From: Prostheceraeus crozeri
Taxonomy: Eukaryota > Platyhelminthes > Polycladida > Euryleptidae
NCBI GenBank assembly: GCA_907163375.1
Contig: CAJQUW010004789.1
Coordinates: 1 to 64,000, forward strand
Reading direction: 5' to 3'
DNA length: 64,000 bases
The notes under the pieces are model-generated. The model made no database searches, was not told where the DNA came from, and saw only the letters and a program-made list of their open reading frames with translations. How positions within the stretch are numbered: position 1 is the first letter of the stretch; every line of letters starts with the position of its first letter. The translations under genes and the position numbers were made by a program. Shown here piece after piece: positions 58,341 to 64,000 of the stretch.

Positions 58341-59826
58341 AATCCAGCAGCCAGAACGAGTTTCTGGGACAAAAATGAGACTTTCACAGAATGATGTACA
58401 CCCTCTGCCTACTACGAATCGGTGCGTCTGCCGAGTTCTAGTGAGTTCCTCTTCTTGTCAGACAGAATCAAAGAAAACACATGTAAATCCAATGGGAAGC
58501 AGATTGCAGCTTTTGGCTAAAATGATTTTTTCTATGTTTTCTCTAATTAAACGAAAAGTACTACGCCCAGAGTCATAATTTTTGGCATGTAATGTCTACA
58601 GGTCATTTCCTATGATGTGCATGTGCTATTATCATGCTTCTGATCGACAATGTATGTAAGATTGTGGTTGAATGTGGATAAAGTTGCTAAAAATGTTTGT
58701 GTTTGCCGACATTAAGAGACTCGCCAAATCTAAATGTGCTTAACTTTATAGACAGGGAAACATGAAAGGCATTAACATGAAAGGAAATGATTTGAAGACA
58801 TTACATGCCAAATATTATGACTCTGGGCGAAGCACTTTTCGTTTAATTAGAGAAAACATAGAAAAAATCATTTTAGCCAAAAGCTGCAATCTGCTTCCCA
58901 TTGGTTTTACATGTGTTTTTCCTTGATCCTGTCTGACAAGAAGAGGAACTCACTAGAACTCGGCAGACGCACCGATTCGCAGTAGGCATAGGGTGTACAT
59001 CATTCTGTGAAAGTCTCATTGTCGGCCTCGTTCCCTGCAGAAACTCGTGCTTATGCCGGACTATGAGGTGCACATCATTGTGTGAAAGTCTCATTGTCGG
59101 CCTCGCTCCCTGCAGAAACTCGTGCTGGCTGCCGGACTATGAGTTGTACATCATTCTGTGAAAGTCTGATTGTCGGCCTCGTTCCCTGCAGAAACTCGTA
59201 CTGCCTGCCGGACTATGAGGTGCACATCATTCTGTGAAAGTCTCATTGTCGGCCTCGTTCCCTGCAGAAACTCGCTCTGCCTGCTGGACTATGAGGTGTA
59301 CATCATTCTGTGAAAGTCTCATTGTCGGCCTCGTTCCCTGCAGAAACTCGTATTGGCTGCCGGACTATGAGGTGTACATCATTCTGTGAAAGTCTCATTG
59401 TCGGCCTCGTTCCCTGCAGAAACTCGTGCTGGCTGCCGGACTATGAGGTGTACATCATTCTGTGAAAGTCTCATTGTCGGCCTCGTCCCCTGCAGAAACT
59501 CGTGCTGGCTGCCGGACTATGAGGTGTACATCATTCTGTGAAAGTCTCACTGTCGGCCTCGTTCCCTGCAGAAACTCGTGCTGGCTGCCGGACTATGAGG
59601 TGTACATCATTCTGTGAAAGTCTGATTGTCGGCCTCGTTCCCTGCAGAAACTCGTACTGCCTGCCGGACTATGAGGTGCACATCATTCTGTGAAAGTCTC
59701 ATTGTCGGCCTCGTCCCCTGCAGAAACTCGTGCTGGCTGCCGGACTATGAGGTGCACATCATTCTGTGAAAGTCTCATTTTTGGCCCCGTTCCCTGCAGA
59801 AACTGTTGCTGGCTGCCGGACTATTA
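58341..59826. mobile_element. Foldback element, family FB, with expanded right terminus
   Basis: The left end starts CAGCAGCCAGAACGAGTTTC. Stem arms run inward from there and from about 59045. Inner landmarks (TCCTCTTCTTGTCAGACAG, CATTAAGAGACTCGCC) match 56094-56719. The right terminal segment is repeated in tandem to 59826 (next entry). Confidence 0.85.
58991..59826. repeat. 76-bp tandem array, 11 units, made from the FB terminal repeat
   Basis: The landmark CATTCTGTGAAAG recurs at 59001, about 59076, 59152, 59228, 59304 and so on to about 59760, i.e. every 76 bp. Each unit carries TCGTTCCCTGCAGAAACTCG and CTGCCGGACTATGAGG, the outer end of the FB element. Confidence 0.95.
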
Positions 59827-60340
59827 TTTGGAAATTTGAATTAGTTTTAATCTCACTTAAAAATTGCAATATGAATTATGATATGGTAAGTAACAGATAT
59901 AACAGATAATGGATTGCAGTCTTCATGGATCTTTTCAAGGTGGTTTCAAATTTTTTCAATTTTTCGTGAAGGTTTCACGAACAGACGGTGGTTTTTGTAT
60001 CAGAATAACGAAAATCATCGAAATCAATGGTGAATGCAATTATGAACTGTCCTCCGTTCACAAACGCAATTCTTGCTTTGTTGTCACCCTTCTTGTTATT
60101 TGTGGAAGAAGATTCATATGAGGCATGTTGTTCTATGTTTTGTCGGTCAAAACATGAATGACAATAGCAATTGTTGTTCCCCGTTATGCACAAAACCGCA
60201 GTTCATGAAGACCAACTTTATTATGAAGGTAAGCTTCTGCATTACATGGCAGATATCGAATAAACGATACTCTGACGAGTTAATGGCCAACACCAATACA
60301 GTCATGGATACAATAGAGGTAAGTAGATAGAGGCGGAGAG
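59827..60340 (+). other. Unique-looking stretch with exon-like pieces
   Basis: ATTACATGGCAG followed at 60253 by a 64-base open piece (SNKRYSDELMANTNTVMDTIE) and GTAAGTAG at 60317 forms an exon-like unit; another donor-like GAAGGTAAGC lies near 60228. Frames on both strands are short and I recognise no family. It may be an exon of an unidentified plus-strand gene or chance. Confidence 0.2.
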
Positions 60341-61327
60341 ACATGACGAGCGGACATAGAAATCAAACAATAAGATCAGTCCCACAGCAATGAGTTCGTA
60401 AGTCGCCTAAAGAGGCGACTTAAAAAGGACGCGTTTGCGAAAGTCAGAGTTTGCAATCAATCATCTACTTAAGCTTCAATTTACCTTGATTAAATAGGAC
60501 TCATCTCTATAGGCTATATACAGACCGATGCTTTGAGTTTTGTCATCGTTCATGACTAGGCCTAGTGATGACTACATGACTACTTCAATCGAAATCGATC
60601 GTTTTGTCGAACAAAAATTACTAAGGCAGTTAGATTTATTATGAATGTATTCAAGTTATGCACGAGTACATTGATCCGCAATTCGCATCAGTTGCAACAG
60701 ACAACACGGCTCTATTTAGAGGGTTTCAAAATTTCTCAATTTTTGAGAAAGTCTTTACCCGAGTTAACGATTCAAGGCAATTCCATAAATAACGCACGGA
60801 CGTTCTGAAACACAGGCCCGTTCGTCATTTCTGATCATGAAGCAATGCGATTTTATTCATGACATGACCATGCCATGACAAATTAATCTGAATAGTTATT
60901 AAATGAAATGACCTTAGTTGCACAGCAAGAGTAAATGAAAAGGCATAGTCATGAAGTTTAAACACTATATTGAGAGGCCTAACAAAAATAGGAGAAAATA
61001 AATTTAACTTCGGTGTTCATTTTTGCCAAGTACCCATGTGCCCATGTGCCTCAGCGTTTGCGGAAAAAAATGGAATCCACTTTTTCGACTCCAACGTCTA
61101 AGTTATTGACAATCAAAATCAAATTAAAAATATCAAAATTCTGCCACTAAATGATTGACTGACAGGCTAACACGTGCAAAAAACCGAAAGATTAAGACAA
61201 TTGATTATAGAATCATAGCAAGGTTTTTCAATTTTTTCCCGGGTGATATAGACTCATTAAAATGAGTCCTTAAAAGAAAGGCTTTTACGATAAAGGAGGA
61301 AGAAGAAAGGTACAACTGGCAACCGTG
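60341..61327. other. Spacer, no gene seen
   Basis: AT-rich, without repeats or frames of note. Confidence 0.4.
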
Positions 61328-61335
61328 CTCTAGAG
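61328..61335. repeat. Target-site duplication, left copy (hAT)
   Basis: CTCTAGAG, identical to 63458-63465. Confidence 0.9.
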
Positions 61336-63457
61336 CAGTGTTTCTCAACCTTTTCTTTGTGAAGGCCCCCTTGTCATCCCGTAAAATGTCCAGCGCCCCC
61401 CAAATTCTTTTGGTTCCTCAATTTCTTAAAATTGTACATTAAATTACCCGTTAAATAAATTTTCAAATTGAAATCATCTTTGAAACATTTGTTGTATTAC
61501 TATACTTCGAATTAATAATCTTATTTATGCATCAATTTAGAATTTCCCGCTAAGACTACGCTAAATTATAGAATGAAAACAAGTCTCGAGTAGGTAACTG
61601 CACGTAGTATATGCTTCTTTGAGTAAAAGTTGCATATAGTATACACAGACAATAAAATATATACTCTTAGTAGGACTGTCAATGCGATCCTTGAGGTTGA
61701 TGCTGCTTTGCAAGCTCACGCACATCAGGCTCAATTTTTGACAAATGTAAGCGCAAGTCATCTCGTTGTATAATATCCAAACGATTGCGGCTTTTATTTT
61801 GTAGTCTTGTTACGGCACTGAATCCTGTCTCGACAAGGTATGAAGTCGGAAACGGCAGCACGAACCGTTTTGCTTTATCACATAAAAGAGGAAAGCGTTG
61901 TCCTATGTTGTCATCAATCCAGAAGAGAGGCTCACCAAGTTTTGGAAAATTTGATTTTCAAAGGTGCGTCAAGTTGGAGGTCCATCATCTCTTCTACAGA
62001 AATTCTACAATAGAATCAAAAAGTTCATAAAATCGATTGAGGCATCTCCCCTTTGAGAGCCATCCCACTTCTGTGTGTAGCAACAGTTGCTGAAAATCCT
62101 CTCCGTTTTCATCACAAAGTTGACGAAAAATACGTTCATTCAGATTATGTCTCTTTATTACAGTTATTATCACTTGCAGTGAATTGTTAAGAGTCTCGCT
62201 GAGTTTCTTCGCAGCTAGATGCTATCGGTGGATAATACAATGCATTGGGCACTTCCTTTTTCAGAAAAGCAACAAATCTTCGATATCTTCCATTCATAGC
62301 AGCGGCTCCATCCGTAGCACAAGCAACAATATTATTGAGAGGGATGGCCTTTTTATCGAAGAATTTCTTGACATAGTTGAAGATTGTCATACCTTTGGCA
62401 TCCGTCTGAAGATTCAAACTGAAGAGTAATTCCTCTTTAATTTCGTTTCCGTCGATGAAGCGCACATACCCCAGAAGTAATGATTGATTGCCTCTAATAG
62501 TGCTTTCGTCGATTTGCAAAGCAAATTCTTTATTTTGCAACAGCCGACATAATTTTTCCTCGATGTGTGCAGCCATTTCGTCTATACGCCGTCTGACAGA
62601 GTCATTGCTCAAAGGTACGGTTGCCCTTGTGTAGTGCGGTAGATAAAAACTTCACTAATTGCAGGGAGCAGTAAAGATTCACCCACCGAATGAGGTTTAC
62701 ATGTTTTAGCAATTAACTTTGCTATGTTGTATGATGCAACTAGTCCATCTATTGGGTTTCCTCTATTCCTCTAGATTGGGTTTTTGCGAAACTATCAGAA
62801 ATTGACGGTCGCTGATTGAATCTGTTCCTTAGAGTTTGAAAATATGACAAATATTTAACTTTCTTATCACTGTGCTTCTTCTGCAAATGATCTATGAGAC
62901 GAGAAGGCTTCATTGCCTCGTTGGAGAATGTTTGCTCACACAGCAGGCACATCGGCAATTGTTAATTAGATGGAGTCTCAATAAAACCGTATTTCAAATA
63001 GTCCACACTATATTGTCTGCACTTTTTCTTCGTCGATGAAGCCATTTTCATTTGCTTGTGTCACTCACCGGCGAGATGTACGAGTATCAATGTTGAGATA
63101 TCTGTGGCACAATCCCAATTGATTCTGTCGACGTCATTGCTTAATGCAGGGATTCCCATCACCATGACGCAGTGGCTTTACTGCGTCCTCATTGGGTGTT
63201 TAGCAGAACATTTCGTGTGCTTACGTCTCAGTGTTGATTTTGACTGCTTGATTAGCCGCGTTGTTATTTATGGTGCGGTGTTGCGATACTATTACGAACT
63301 TGCATCATTGACCGATGTGAATGAATTTGCGCACATGGCGCTTACTCTGAAGATGTACATCAAGCATGGACAATTCATAGCATGATATTGAGCAATACGC
63401 CCCCTTCGCATCAAACGCCTCCTTGCAAGTTGCGAACGCCCACCTTGAGAACTGCTG
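61336..63457 (-). mobile_element. hAT DNA transposon with broken ZBED-type transposase
   Basis: 2.12 kb. The left end CAGTGTTTCTCAACC and the right end (read inward) CAGCAGTTCTCAAGG are typical hAT termini. Perfect 8-bp duplication CTCTAGAG on both sides. Transposase pieces run on the minus strand. Confidence 0.95.
61679..62958 (-). pseudogene. hAT transposase (ZBED5/FAM200-like), several frames
   Basis: Domain order is correct. BED-type zinc finger at 62749-62958 (CLLCEQTFSNEAMKPSRLIDHLQKKH). RNase H-like core at 62187-62612 (LSNDSVRRRI-type start, FALQIDESTIRG with the first catalytic D, then ACATDGAAAMNG). A middle block at about 62020-62140 in a broken frame (LLLHTEVGWLSKGRCLNRFYEL). C-terminal dimerisation region at 61679-61861 (LPFPTSYLVETGFSAVTRLQNKSRN). 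The segment between the middle block and the C-terminus is shorter than in relatives, indicating an internal deletion. At least three frame changes or stops. Confidence 0.9.
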
Positions 63458-63465
63458 CTCTAGAG
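63458..63465. repeat. Target-site duplication, right copy (hAT)
   Basis: CTCTAGAG; the 8-mer is its own reverse complement, with TA at the centre as many hAT elements prefer. Confidence 0.9.
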
Positions 63466-64000
63466 GTTATTATTAGCCCTAACCTGTTGAGAGTTTGGAG
63501 TGTGTGGAGGCTGCCTCATACTCCAGCTCTCTAGCACGGCTCCTTCCCAGGAGAGGGCAGAGGAGAAGTAAAAGTATAGAGCCGTCCCGATTAATCAAAA
63601 ATTCTTGTTTAGTAAAGGCGATCAGAAACAGGGAATTGATACTTGTCTCAATACAGCGATTGCATCACAGAATTGGATTGTTTACCTTTTCAGCTAGCTA
63701 GAAATGAAGACTACTTCAGAACGATGGCACATGCTGTTTCTTAGTAATCGCGGTAATAGCCGCCGATAATGCAATTAATATTGCTGCCAACTTCATGACC
63801 AACCTGGGATTGAGGAAGAAGAGCTGAAAGAGTACAAATTACGCGTCGGACATATTGCTGCAACTTAAGCTTGACAAACACCTCACAGACTTAATGCATC
63901 GTGTGCGTCCATCATACTTACATGTTCGCCTTGCAATGACCAACGCTCGAATTGCTGGAAGTCATGTTATTCAGTACTTTCAATCGAAACAGCAAATACT
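63466..64000 (+). other. Unassigned right edge with a short copy of repeat G
   Basis: 63656-63735 resembles the start of repeat G (CACAGAATTGGATTGTTTA, GAACGATGGCACATGC). The last 140 bp are open in one plus-strand frame (LDKHLTDLMHRVRPSYLHVRL) but match no family I know. Confidence 0.4.

Noticed and set aside
58873-59094. 73-codon frame with repeated RLSHNDVH/RLSQNDVH
   Set aside because: The apparent peptide repeat comes from the 76-bp tandem array of the FB terminus.

Overview
The window looks like nuclear DNA of an invertebrate animal. It is AT-rich, its one clear host gene has spliced exons, and it is crowded with animal-type transposable elements: R2/R4-like and CR1/L2-like LINEs, a Penelope-like element, Tc1, hAT and pogo-like DNA transposons, and many foldback or MITE-like elements. 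I cannot fix the phylum; a marine lophotrochozoan or basal deuterostome would fit. I see no rRNA, no intact tRNA, no CRISPR and no prokaryotic operon.

Layout. 0.4-3.5 kb: a fossil Polinton-like (capsid-bearing) gene cluster on the minus strand, next to an AT-rich degenerate tandem repeat. 4.87-8.20 kb: a nearly full-length but broken LINE with a restriction-like endonuclease, bounded by a perfect 14-bp target-site duplication. 8.2-15 kb: mostly silent DNA with one copy of a 0.65-0.8 kb MITE family (further copies near 30 and 44 kb). 15.4-23.2 kb: a pile-up of LINE fragments, a Tc1 transposase, a CR1/L2-like LINE with a PHD-type ORF1, and a P-element-like remnant. 24.4-28.1 kb: a 3.6-kb terminal-inverted-repeat element with no recognisable transposase. 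28-33.5 kb: dispersed repeats and small TIR elements. 33.7-38.8 kb: a Penelope-like retroelement broken open by three different TIR elements, each with its own target duplication. 39-46 kb: repeats and spacer.

46.2-55.85 kb carries the only convincing host gene, an SLC46-like major facilitator transporter on the minus strand. Three exons are visible with matching splice phases; the N-terminal exon(s) must lie upstream and I did not find them in the window. Its 8.4-kb intron holds a 32-copy, 47-bp minisatellite that starts inside the polypyrimidine tract of the splice acceptor, a 748-bp near-perfect palindrome, several small foldbacks, a SINE-like sequence, and a 1.6-kb TIR element with a GC-rich core.

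56-60 kb: two copies of a foldback family related to the palindrome in the transporter intron. In one copy the outer end of the inverted repeat has expanded into an 11-copy, 76-bp tandem array. 61.3-63.5 kb: a broken hAT transposon (ZBED-type transposase) between perfect 8-bp duplications. Apart from the transporter almost everything recognisable is mobile DNA, so the interest lies in nesting, termini and element-born satellites.
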